From an uncultured Blautia sp. (GTDB lineage Bacteria; Bacillota; Clostridia; Lachnospirales; Lachnospiraceae): 6,995 nt of DNA. The DNA lies in NCBI GenBank assembly GCA_945872375.1, contig CAMBYR010000115.1, positions 1-6,995 of the forward strand. Direction: 5' to 3'. Positions 1-5,770 of the stretch are shown here, piece by piece. The notes beneath the pieces were generated by a model. It saw only the letters and a list, made by a program, of their open reading frames with translations, searched no databases and was not told the DNA's origin. Both the position numbers and the translations under genes were made by a program. Every line of letters begins with the position of its first letter. Positions within the stretch are counted from its first letter, which is position 1.

Positions 1-785
1 TTCTGATCTGCTTTTTCCTGTTTGCCAACGGACTTCCGGCCATTGCAAAGATTGGCCCGCTGAAGTTTCTGACAGGAACGGAATGGAGGCCGTCCAATAA
101 CGTATTCGGAATTCTGCCCATGATCGTAGCCAGCCTGTACGTAACGGGAGGAGCGATCGTGGTGGGCGTTCCCATAGCCATATTTACAGCGGTATTTATG
201 GCAAGATACTGCCCGAAAAAAATCTATAAGCCACTAAAATCAGGCATTGAACTGATGGCCGGAGTACCATCGATCGTATACGGTTTCTTTGGTCTGGTCC
301 TTCTGGTACCGCTGATCAGAACTCTGTTCGGCGGAACAGGAACCAGTATGCTGGCGGCATCCCTTTTGCTGGGAATGATGATTCTGCCGACCATTATCGG
401 TCCGACAGAATCTGCCATCAGAAGTGTGCCTGAAAACTACTATGAAGGTTCACTGGCCCTTGGGGCAACAAAGGAGAGAAGCATCTTTTTCGTCATGCTT
501 CCGGCAGCAAAATCAGGAATTCTGGCAGCCGTTGTCCTTGGAATCGGCCGTGCGATCGGTGAAACCATGGCGGTGATCATGGTGGCAGGAAACCAGCCCA
601 GAATGCCAAAAGGTCTTCTGGAAGGTCTTCGAACACTGACAGCAAACATTGTAACAGAAATGGGATATGCATCAGGTCTCCACAGAGAAGCGCTGATCGC
701 AACAGCCGTCGTTCTGTTCGTATTTATTCTGATCATTAACTTAAGCTTATCGCTGCTGAACAGGAGGTCCGAGCATGAAAAGTAA
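1..785 (+). CDS. pstC: Phosphate ABC transporter permease PstC (5' end outside window)
   Basis: PstC is one of the two membrane subunits of the high-affinity phosphate importer PstSCAB and pairs with PstA to form the channel. The reading frame is already open at base 3, giving 260 visible residues. The Met codon at 120 is internal, because the upstream residues continue typical PstC sequence, including a hydrophobic stretch and a TGTEWRP segment. About 30-40 N-terminal residues are probably missing, judged from the usual length near 300. Visible landmarks are GVPSIVYGFFGL (from about base 261) and the cytoplasmic EAA loop that contacts the ATPase (EGSLALGATKERS, from base 444), followed by GIGRAIGETMAV. 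Several hydrophobic membrane segments are present. The gene overlaps pstA by 11 bases, which suggests translational coupling. The operon promoter and any Pho-type regulatory site lie upstream of the window. Confidence is high because of the family motifs and the pstA-pstB-phoU context. Confidence 0.96.
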   Translation, partial: LICFFLFANGLPAIAKIGPLKFLTGTEWRPSNNVFGILPMIVASLYVTGGAIVVGVPIAIFTAVFMARYCPKKIYKPLKSGIELMAGVPSIVYGFFGLVLLVPLIRTLFGGTGTSMLAASLLLGMMILPTIIGPTESAIRSVPENYYEGSLALGATKERSIFFVMLPAAKSGILAAVVLGIGRAIGETMAVIMVAGNQPRMPKGLLEGLRTLTANIVTEMGYASGLHREALIATAVVLFVFILIINLSLSLLNRRSEHEK

Positions 786-1593
786 ATCCTCTGCGCTTCT
801 TAAAATTTTAACGGTTCTGGCGGCTGTACTGACATTTTTTATGCTGCTGTTTCTGGTAATCTATATTCTGGTAAAAGGAATTCCATATCTTACGCCGGAT
901 CTGTTCAGCCTGAAATACACCTCAGAAAACGTTTCCTTGATGCCGTCGCTGATCAATACATTTATCATGACGATCACGTCTCTGGTGATTGCAGCACCTC
1001 TTGGGATTTTTGCAGCCATTTATCTGGTGGAATACGCCGGAAAAGGCAGCCGACTGGTTGGGATCATCCGCATTACGGCAGAAACGCTTTCCGGAATTCC
1101 GTCTATCGTATATGGACTTTTTGGTATGCTGTTCTTTGTTACGGCACTGCACTGGGGAATGTCTCTGCTTGCAGGTGCATTTACGCTGGTGATCATGGTG
1201 CTTCCCCTGATCATGCGTACCTCTGAGGAGGCGCTGAAGGCCGTACCGGATTCCTACAGAGAAGCAAGCTTCGGACTTGGGGCAGGAAAGCTTCGGACGA
1301 TTTTCACCATTGTGCTTCCTTCTGCAGTGCCTGGAATTCTTGCCGGAGTGATCCTGGCTATCGGACGAATCATCGGTGAGACAGCAGCGCTTCTTTATAC
1401 AGCAGGAACTGTGGCGGAAGTGCCCGGCAGTCTGATGGGATCAGGACGAACACTGGCACTGCATATGTATGTTCTCTCCAGTGAGGGACTTCATATGAAT
1501 CAGGCATCCGCGACAGCAGTTGTGATCCTTCTGTTTGTTCTGGTGATCAATGGATTGTCCGGAATGGTGGCAAAAAGAATTGCGAAAGGATAA
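775..1593 (+). CDS. pstA: Phosphate ABC transporter permease PstA
   Basis: This is the second membrane permease of the Pst phosphate importer, the partner of PstC. It is 272 residues long, normal for the family. An N-terminal membrane helix (about residues 10-33) is followed by the binding-protein-dependent transport permease domain. The segment SGIPSIVYGLFGM (106-118) mirrors the matching segment in PstC. The EAA coupling loop is at about 163-182 (REASFGLGAGKLRTIF), followed by AIGRIIGETAALL. The start at 775 is supported by AGGAGG at 762-767 with a 7-base spacer, inside the end of pstC. The stop lies 3 bases before the pstB start. Nothing is truncated. PstC and PstA are paralogues, and the membership of this gene rests on order and on its closer match to the PstA type. 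I see no internal promoter. Confidence 0.96.
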   Translation: MKSKSSALLKILTVLAAVLTFFMLLFLVIYILVKGIPYLTPDLFSLKYTSENVSLMPSLINTFIMTITSLVIAAPLGIFAAIYLVEYAGKGSRLVGIIRITAETLSGIPSIVYGLFGMLFFVTALHWGMSLLAGAFTLVIMVLPLIMRTSEEALKAVPDSYREASFGLGAGKLRTIFTIVLPSAVPGILAGVILAIGRIIGETAALLYTAGTVAEVPGSLMGSGRTLALHMYVLSSEGLHMNQASATAVVILLFVLVINGLSGMVAKRIAKG

Positions 1594-1596
1594 ATC

Positions 1597-2355
1597 ATGA
1601 GCGAGAAAACAAAAATTTCCATAGAAGATATGAATCTCCATTATGGCAAATTCCATGCACTGAAAAACATTAATATGCAGATTCCGGAAAAGGAAATCAC
1701 TGCATTTATCGGCCCCAGCGGATGTGGAAAATCCACCCTGCTGAAATCGCTGAACCGGATGAATGATCTGGTGGAGGGATGTGTGATCACAGGAAATATT
1801 ACTCTTGACGGGGAGGATATTTACGGAGATATGGATGTGAATCTCCTTAGAAAAAGAGTAGGAATGGTGTTCCAGAAACCCAATCCGTTTCCGATGAGCA
1901 TCTATGACAACATCGCTTATGGTCCCCGTACCCACGGAATCCGTTCCAAGGCAAAGCTGGATGAAATCGTGGAAAAATCCCTGCGTGATGCAGCAATCTG
2001 GGATGAAGTAAAAGACCGTCTGAAAAAGAGCGCTCTTGGAATGTCGGGAGGTCAGCAGCAGCGTCTTTGTATTGCCCGGGCGCTTGCCGTGCAGCCGGAG
2101 GTACTTCTGATGGATGAGCCTACATCGGCGCTGGACCCCATCTCCACGTCCCGAATCGAAGAACTGGCACTGGAATTAAAGAAAGACTATACGATTGTGA
2201 TCGTCACGCATAACATGCAGCAGGCGACTCGTATTTCCGATAAAACAGCGTTCTTTTTACTGGGCGAGGCTGTGGAATTTGATGATACGGACACACTGTT
2301 TTCCATGCCGAAGGATAAACGGACGGAAGACTATATTACGGGAAGATTTGGATGA
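1597..2355 (+). CDS. pstB: Phosphate ABC transporter ATP-binding protein PstB
   Basis: PstB is the cytoplasmic ATPase that powers phosphate import through PstC-PstA, probably as a dimer. The 252-residue length is standard. All nucleotide-binding elements are visible: Walker A GPSGCGKST (39-47), Q-loop Gln93, signature MSGGQQQR (149-156), Walker B LLMDEP (170-175), D-loop SALD (177-180) and switch His205. The family-specific segment FQKPNPFPMSIYDN (92-105) follows the Q-loop and distinguishes PstB from other ABC ATPases. The signature begins with Met149 where Leu is more usual, a conservative change. The protein ends in the ITGRFG tail common in PstB. The start has a GAAAGGA ribosome site at 1584-1590. 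The stop codon overlaps a possible ATG at 2352 (ATGA), but phoU more likely starts further on. Confidence 0.97.
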   Translation: MSEKTKISIEDMNLHYGKFHALKNINMQIPEKEITAFIGPSGCGKSTLLKSLNRMNDLVEGCVITGNITLDGEDIYGDMDVNLLRKRVGMVFQKPNPFPMSIYDNIAYGPRTHGIRSKAKLDEIVEKSLRDAAIWDEVKDRLKKSALGMSGGQQQRLCIARALAVQPEVLLMDEPTSALDPISTSRIEELALELKKDYTIVIVTHNMQQATRISDKTAFFLLGEAVEFDDTDTLFSMPKDKRTEDYITGRFG

Positions 2356-2393
2356 TACAGACAGTCAGAGGTATGAAATCTCTGGCGATGACT

Positions 2394-2400
2394 GGGAGGT
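2394..2400 (+). promoter_or_regulatory. Ribosome binding site that sets the phoU start
   Basis: GGGAGGT lies 8 bases before the ATG at 2409. It is a better site than the weak GGGAAG before the alternative ATG at 2352. It therefore favours the shorter PhoU of 219 residues, which also fits the usual N-terminus of the family. Confidence 0.7.
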
Positions 2401-2408
2401 TTGGTGAT

Positions 2409-3068
2409 ATGCCTACACATTTTGAAATTCAGCTTGAGGAGCTTCATACCAATTTGGTCACTCTGGGAGAGCTTTGTGAAGAGGCCATTACGCTTTCTGC
2501 AAAGACGCTGGAAAGTCAGGATCCGAAAATGGCGAAGCAGGTATTTGCAGCGGACAGGGAGATTGAGAAAAAGGAACGGGAGCTGGAAGCTCTTTGTATG
2601 TATCTGCTTCTTCATCAGCAGCCTGTTGCAGGAGATCTCCGTCAGATTTCTGCGGCACTCAGAATGATTTCTGATATGGAACGAATCGGAGATCAGGCAG
2701 CGGACATTGCAGATATGTCAAAATTTATTGATAAGACTGATGTCCATCTTCCGGAAATTGTCAGTAAAATGACAGATACAACGGTAGAGATGGTCACAGA
2801 AAGTGTTCGTGCCTTTGTCAAAACAGATCTGGACCTTTGCCGTAAGGTGATCAATGATGATGACAAGGTGGATGAAGCGTTTAATGAGATCAAGGAAATT
2901 CTGGCCCGGATGATTTCTGAGCAGAAGCTGGATGCGAAAGCAGCCCTGGATCTTCTGATGATCGCCAAATATCTGGAGAGAATCGGAGATCATGCAGTGA
3001 ATATTGCGGAATGGGTGGAATATTCCCTCACCGGTATTCACAGAAACAACGAACATCAGAATATATAA
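2409..3068 (+). CDS. phoU: Phosphate-signalling regulator PhoU
   Basis: PhoU links the Pst transporter to phosphate-responsive control, in other bacteria by restraining the PhoR/PhoB-type kinase pathway and Pst activity. It is a cytoplasmic protein of two three-helix bundles. With the start at 2409 it has 219 residues, typical for the family. The opening FEIQLEELHTNL matches the usual PhoU beginning. Each half carries one copy of the metal-binding signature: MERIGDQAADIAD (90-102) and LERIGDHAVNIAE (189-201), with acidic residues Glu91/Asp95/Asp99 and Glu190/Asp194. This internal duplication is the hallmark of PhoU. The alternative ATG at 2352, overlapping the pstB stop, would add 19 residues (starting MIQTVRG) that do not resemble the family. 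The gene is last in the operon and ends 11 bases before a terminator hairpin. No two-component genes are visible, so the signalling partner is inferred only. Confidence 0.95.
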   Translation: MPTHFEIQLEELHTNLVTLGELCEEAITLSAKTLESQDPKMAKQVFAADREIEKKERELEALCMYLLLHQQPVAGDLRQISAALRMISDMERIGDQAADIADMSKFIDKTDVHLPEIVSKMTDTTVEMVTESVRAFVKTDLDLCRKVINDDDKVDEAFNEIKEILARMISEQKLDAKAALDLLMIAKYLERIGDHAVNIAEWVEYSLTGIHRNNEHQNI

Positions 3069-3079
3069 AAATAAAAATA

Positions 3080-3110
3080 ACGCCGGGATGCAGATTCCCG
3101 GTGTTTTTTT
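3080..3110 (+). terminator. Rho-independent terminator of the pst-phoU operon
   Basis: The arms 3080-3088 and 3096-3104 pair over 9 bases with one G-T wobble around a 7-base loop. The core GCCGGGA/TCCCGGT is GC-rich. Seven T residues follow at 3104-3110, the first of which closes the stem. It lies 11 bases after the phoU stop, so it should separate the phosphate operon from the MATE gene. Confidence 0.9.
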
Positions 3111-3134
3111 CGCCCTTTCCCCATCAGGTGAAAA

Positions 3135-3144
3135 GAATATATTC
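3135..3144. repeat. Perfect 10-base palindrome upstream of the MATE promoter
   Basis: GAATATATTC reads the same on both strands. It lies 18 bases before the predicted -35 box of the MATE gene. It could be a protein-binding site, but short AT-rich palindromes also arise by chance, so the functional call is weak. Confidence 0.35.
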
Positions 3145-3151
3145 AAATGGT

Positions 3152-3193
3152 TAATTCTATGATTGCCATAGAGCACAGAGGATGATAGAATAA
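3152..3193. repeat. Inverted repeat bracketing the MATE promoter, possible operator
   Basis: ATTCTAT (3154-3160) and ATAGAAT (3185-3191) are perfect inverted copies, with partial matches outside them (about 9 of 11 bases over 3152-3162 against 3183-3193). The centres are 31 bases apart, close to three helical turns. The right arm covers the -10 box and the left arm lies just before the -35 box. That placement suits a repressor site, but no regulator gene is adjacent and the function is inferred. Confidence 0.4.
3163..3191 (+). promoter_or_regulatory. Predicted sigma-A-type promoter of the MATE gene
   Basis: TTGCCA (3163-3168) and TAGAAT (3186-3191) are separated by 17 bases and each matches the consensus at 5 of 6 positions. 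Transcription would start near 3198, leaving a leader of about 24 bases before the ATG. The promoter sits just after the terminator of the preceding operon, so the MATE gene has its own transcript. Confidence 0.65.
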
Positions 3194-3221
3194 TCGAAAT
3201 AACGTATGGGGGAGGAAAAAT

Positions 3222-4607
3222 ATGCAATTTATCAAAAAACTATTTGCTCCGGTGGATATGACCATGGGGGTGCCATGGGAAAAGATTCTTTTATTTACGG
3301 TGCCCATGCTGATCGGAAACATCGCTCAGCAGCTTTATAATACAGTGGACAGTGTGGTGGTCGGAAATTATGTGGGGGATAATGCTCTGGCGGCCGTTGG
3401 AAGTGCGGGGCCGATCGTCAATCTTCTGATCGTGCTGTTTGTGGGAATCAGTATGGGAGCCAGCATTATGGTTTCCCAGTATTTCGGCGCCAGAGACAGG
3501 GAAGCACTGTCTCATACCATTGGGAACTGCATTGTGCTGACAATCATTGCATCGGTGCTTGTAACTGCAATGGGCGTGGTGATTTCCAGGCCACTTTTGG
3601 TGCTTCTGAAAACACCGGACAGTATTCTGGACTGGTGTACTTCTTATTTACATATTATGTTTATCGGATCGCTGGGACTGGCGTTTTACAATATTTTGAG
3701 CGGTGTGCTCCGCGGCCTTGGGGATTCCATTTCCGCACTGCTTTATCTGATCGTAGCCAGTGTGCTGAATATTATTCTGGATCTGTTTTTCGTGATCCGA
3801 CTTGACATGGGCGTAAGCGGTGTGGCACTTGCCACAGCCATTGCGCAGGGAATTTCAGCCGTACTCTGTGTCCTGAGGCTGTATCAGATGAAGCATCTGT
3901 TTGATATGAAGCTTTCCTATATCCGCTGGAATGGAAAATATGCAGGCAATATCATTCGCCTTGGCCTTCCTTCCGGTGTCACACAGGCCATTTTATCCAT
4001 GTCCATGATCATTGTACAGTCGCTGACAAACAGCTTTGGTGAGCAGTTCATCGCCGCAAACGTAATTGTCATGCGAGTGGATGGCTTTGCCATGTTGCCC
4101 AACTTTTCCTTCGGAACAGCCATGACCACCTACGCAGGGCAGAATGTGGGTGCCGGCTCCTATGAACGGGTGACTAAGGGGGCCAGACAGGGCACAGCTC
4201 TGGCTCTTGGTGTTTCGGCAGTGATCACAGCCGGAATTCTCATTTTCGGAAAGGGCCTTATGGGAATTTTCACGAATACACCGGAGCTTGTGGAGCTGAG
4301 TATGCAGATGATGCGGATTCTGGCTGTGGGATATATTGCCATGGCCGTTCTTCAGAGCCTTTCCGGTGTTATGCGCGGAGCAGGAGATACGCTGACTCCT
4401 ATGTGGATCTCTATTTTTCAGACCGTTTTTCTTCGTGTGCCGCTGGCCTATGGACTCTGCTGGCTGACAAGAAGCCCGGAATATCCCATCGGAAGAAAGG
4501 AGTGCATTTTCCTGTCTCTGGTGCTTGCATGGATCATCGGAACACTGATTACCTGCTTCTTCTATCTCCGGGGAGGCTGGAAAAAGAAATCGATTTTAAA
4601 CAGATAG
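3222..4607 (+). CDS. MATE-family multidrug/cation efflux transporter
   Basis: MATE proteins export drugs, dyes or metabolites across the inner membrane in exchange for Na+ or H+. The 461-residue length fits the 12-helix fold. The first half shows Pro28 and QLYNTVDSVVVG (37-48) in and after helix 1, then SQYFGARD (85-92). The second half has the equivalent TYAGQNVGAG (303-312), which shows the two-fold internal repeat of the family. The C-terminal part has SLSGVMRGAGDT, mirrored by ILSGVLRGLGDS in the first half. Hydrophobic segments run the full length, with a basic C-terminal tail. The start has GGAGG at 3211-3215 with a 6-base spacer. The gene is monocistronic, with its own promoter and terminator. 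The substrate cannot be told from sequence, and the link with phosphate uptake seems to be adjacency only. No truncation or frameshift is seen. Confidence 0.93.
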   Translation: MQFIKKLFAPVDMTMGVPWEKILLFTVPMLIGNIAQQLYNTVDSVVVGNYVGDNALAAVGSAGPIVNLLIVLFVGISMGASIMVSQYFGARDREALSHTIGNCIVLTIIASVLVTAMGVVISRPLLVLLKTPDSILDWCTSYLHIMFIGSLGLAFYNILSGVLRGLGDSISALLYLIVASVLNIILDLFFVIRLDMGVSGVALATAIAQGISAVLCVLRLYQMKHLFDMKLSYIRWNGKYAGNIIRLGLPSGVTQAILSMSMIIVQSLTNSFGEQFIAANVIVMRVDGFAMLPNFSFGTAMTTYAGQNVGAGSYERVTKGARQGTALALGVSAVITAGILIFGKGLMGIFTNTPELVELSMQMMRILAVGYIAMAVLQSLSGVMRGAGDTLTPMWISIFQTVFLRVPLAYGLCWLTRSPEYPIGRKECIFLSLVLAWIIGTLITCFFYLRGGWKKKSILNR

Positions 4608-4625
4608 AAATAAACAGATAGAAAT
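4598..4625 (+). repeat. Two tandem copies of a 14-base unit over the MATE stop codon
   Basis: The unit AAACAGATAGAAAT occurs at 4598-4611 and again at 4612-4625 with no mismatch. The first copy holds the last two sense codons and the TAG stop; the second copy is noncoding. Replication slippage is the simplest origin. Gain or loss of a copy would leave the protein unchanged. Confidence 0.9.
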
Positions 4626-4628
4626 AAC

Positions 4629-4655
4629 AAAAGAACGCCAAAATGGCGTTCTTTT
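4629..4655. terminator. Bidirectional terminator between MATE and methyltransferase genes
   Basis: The arms 4629-4640 and 4644-4655 are perfect 12-base complements around a 3-base AAA loop. The core is GAACGCCA/TGGCGTTC, and the outer four pairs are A-T. Each strand therefore reads a GC-containing stem followed by a T run. It lies between two converging genes, 21 bases after the MATE stop and 4 bases beyond the stop of the - strand gene, and probably ends both transcripts. Confidence 0.88.
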
Positions 4656-4659
4656 CTGT

Positions 4660-5517
4660 TCAGGCTTCCCAGCGTCCGGATGCGCCGCAGGGGAGCACCA
4701 GACCGTTGCTGGATACGGGCAGGCCGATTTCCTGCGAATCCACATGTCCCTGAAAACGCTTCATTTCTGTGGAGAGCATGTAGGTAAGCACGGCAGGCGC
4801 AAGCCCGGTGGTATAGGAATTGATCAGGAAAAACAGGGGCTTGTCGCTTAAGATCTGCGTACAAAGTCTGATCAGCGGATGGATGGCATCTTCGATCTTC
4901 CAGATCTCTCCTTTAGGGCCCCGTCCATAGGAAGGAGGATCCATGATAATGGCATCATAACGATTGCCCCTGCGGATCTCACGTTCCACAAATTTCACAC
5001 AGTCATCCACCAGCCAGCGGATGGGGGCGTCACCGAGACCGGAGGCTGCGGCATTTTCCTTTGCCCAGGTGACCATGCCTTTAGAAGCATCCACATGGGT
5101 AACTGATGCGCCTGCAGCCGCTGCAGCCAGCGTTGCGCCGCCTGTATAGGCAAACAGATTCAGCACTTTTACGGGACGTCCCGCTGTGCGGATCTTATTT
5201 CCGAACCAGTCCCAGTTGACTGCCTGTTCCGGAAAAAGTCCTGTATGTTTAAAACTGAAGGGTTTCAGGTGAAAGGTCAGATCTTTATAATGAATGGCCC
5301 ACTGCTGGGGAAGATCAAAAAATTCCCATTCACCGCCGCCCTTTTTGCTTCTGTGGTAGTGGGCATTCATTTTTTTCCAGCCGGGCTCCCGTTTGGGGGT
5401 ATCCCAGATGACCTGAGGATCCGGCCGCACCAGCAGATAATTTCCCCAGCGCTCCAGCTTTTCTCCGCAGGAAGTGTCAATGACTTCATATTCTTTCCAT
5501 CCGTCAGCAATCCACAT
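4660..5517 (-). CDS. Class I SAM-dependent methyltransferase, RlmI-like (COG1092 type)
   Basis: This is a probable S-adenosylmethionine-dependent methyltransferase of 285 residues related to the RlmI/RlmK group of 23S rRNA methylases. The N-terminal part (1-90) begins MWIADGWKEYE and includes LLVRPDPQVIW, typical of a Firmicutes subgroup. The Rossmann domain follows: motif I LNLFAYTGG (119-127), acidic Asp143 at the end of strand 2 for the ribose hydroxyls, and motif IV DPPSYGRG (193-200). The motif-IV DPPSYGRG sequence suggests this group, but the target base is not shown. I see no N-terminal PUA domain as in E. coli RlmI, and no CxxC or Fe-S cysteines. The frame stays open upstream to 5706, but the start at 5517 is preferred: it matches the family N-terminus, has AGAGG 11 bases upstream, and the longer form would begin upstream of the predicted promoter. 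It converges on the MATE gene. Confidence 0.85.
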   Translation of the reverse strand: MWIADGWKEYEVIDTSCGEKLERWGNYLLVRPDPQVIWDTPKREPGWKKMNAHYHRSKKGGGEWEFFDLPQQWAIHYKDLTFHLKPFSFKHTGLFPEQAVNWDWFGNKIRTAGRPVKVLNLFAYTGGATLAAAAAGASVTHVDASKGMVTWAKENAAASGLGDAPIRWLVDDCVKFVEREIRRGNRYDAIIMDPPSYGRGPKGEIWKIEDAIHPLIRLCTQILSDKPLFFLINSYTTGLAPAVLTYMLSTEMKRFQGHVDSQEIGLPVSSNGLVLPCGASGRWEA

Positions 5518-5623
5518 AGTATTTCGTTCCTCTCTGTCGATTATGATATATTTGTATCTGTTCCGTCCCTGCACAGAGCGTTTTGGACAGGGATAATGAA
5601 CGGTAGATTTACAGGCTAATGAT

Positions 5624-5652
5624 AGTATAGGGGAAGTCCGTGAAAAGCGCAA
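5624..5652 (-). promoter_or_regulatory. Possible promoter of the methyltransferase gene
   Basis: Read on the - strand, TTGCGC (5652-5647) and TATACT (5629-5624) are separated by 17 bases. The -10 box is good (5 of 6), but the -35 box keeps only the TTG. It would give a leader of about 100 bases. The support is modest. Confidence 0.35.
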
Positions 5653-5684
5653 GCAGACATTTATAGAAAAAAGCAGTAAAATAC

Positions 5685-5714
5685 TTGACAACCGGGAATT
5701 TGCCATACTAAAAT
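5685..5714 (+). promoter_or_regulatory. Predicted strong promoter of the aminotransferase gene
   Basis: A perfect TTGACA (5685-5690) is followed after 18 bases by TAAAAT (5709-5714), a 5-of-6 match to the -10 consensus. Transcription would start near 5721, leaving a leader of about 50 bases before the ATG at 5771. Its -35 box lies 32 bases from the candidate -35 box of the opposite gene. Confidence 0.7.
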
Positions 5715-5770
5715 GAGTAGATACGAGGAGAAAAATAAAGTCGTAATTCTACGGCACGAGGAGGAAGTTT

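Larger units (their letters stand above)
5518..5770. other. Divergent intergenic control region
   Basis: These 253 bases separate the methyltransferase gene (-) from the aminotransferase gene (+). I see two back-to-back promoter candidates, the two ribosome sites and a weak 6-base inverted repeat (TCCCTG 5566-5571 / CAGGGA 5588-5593) within the predicted methyltransferase leader. I recognise no riboswitch, T-box or terminator in it. Confidence 0.7.

Noticed and set aside
120..785. A short complete gene starting at the ATG at 120
   Set aside because: The frame is open to the window edge and the upstream residues are typical PstC, so this Met is internal.
258..1122. Repeated DNA coding for similar segments in pstC and pstA (PSIVYG)
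   Set aside because: This is the expected paralogy of the two permease subunits, not a recent duplication.
2352..2408. PhoU start at the ATG overlapping the pstB stop
   Set aside because: It would add 19 residues unlike the PhoU family and has a weaker ribosome site than the start at 2409. It is not fully excluded.
5245..5619. A 124-residue + strand open frame opposite the methyltransferase start
   Set aside because: It mirrors the 5' part of a well-supported - strand gene, has no family features and no promoter or ribosome site that I can see.
5742..5753. Small hairpin CGTA-ATTC-TACG in the aminotransferase leader
   Set aside because: Four-base arms are too short to support a riboswitch or attenuator, and no terminator follows.
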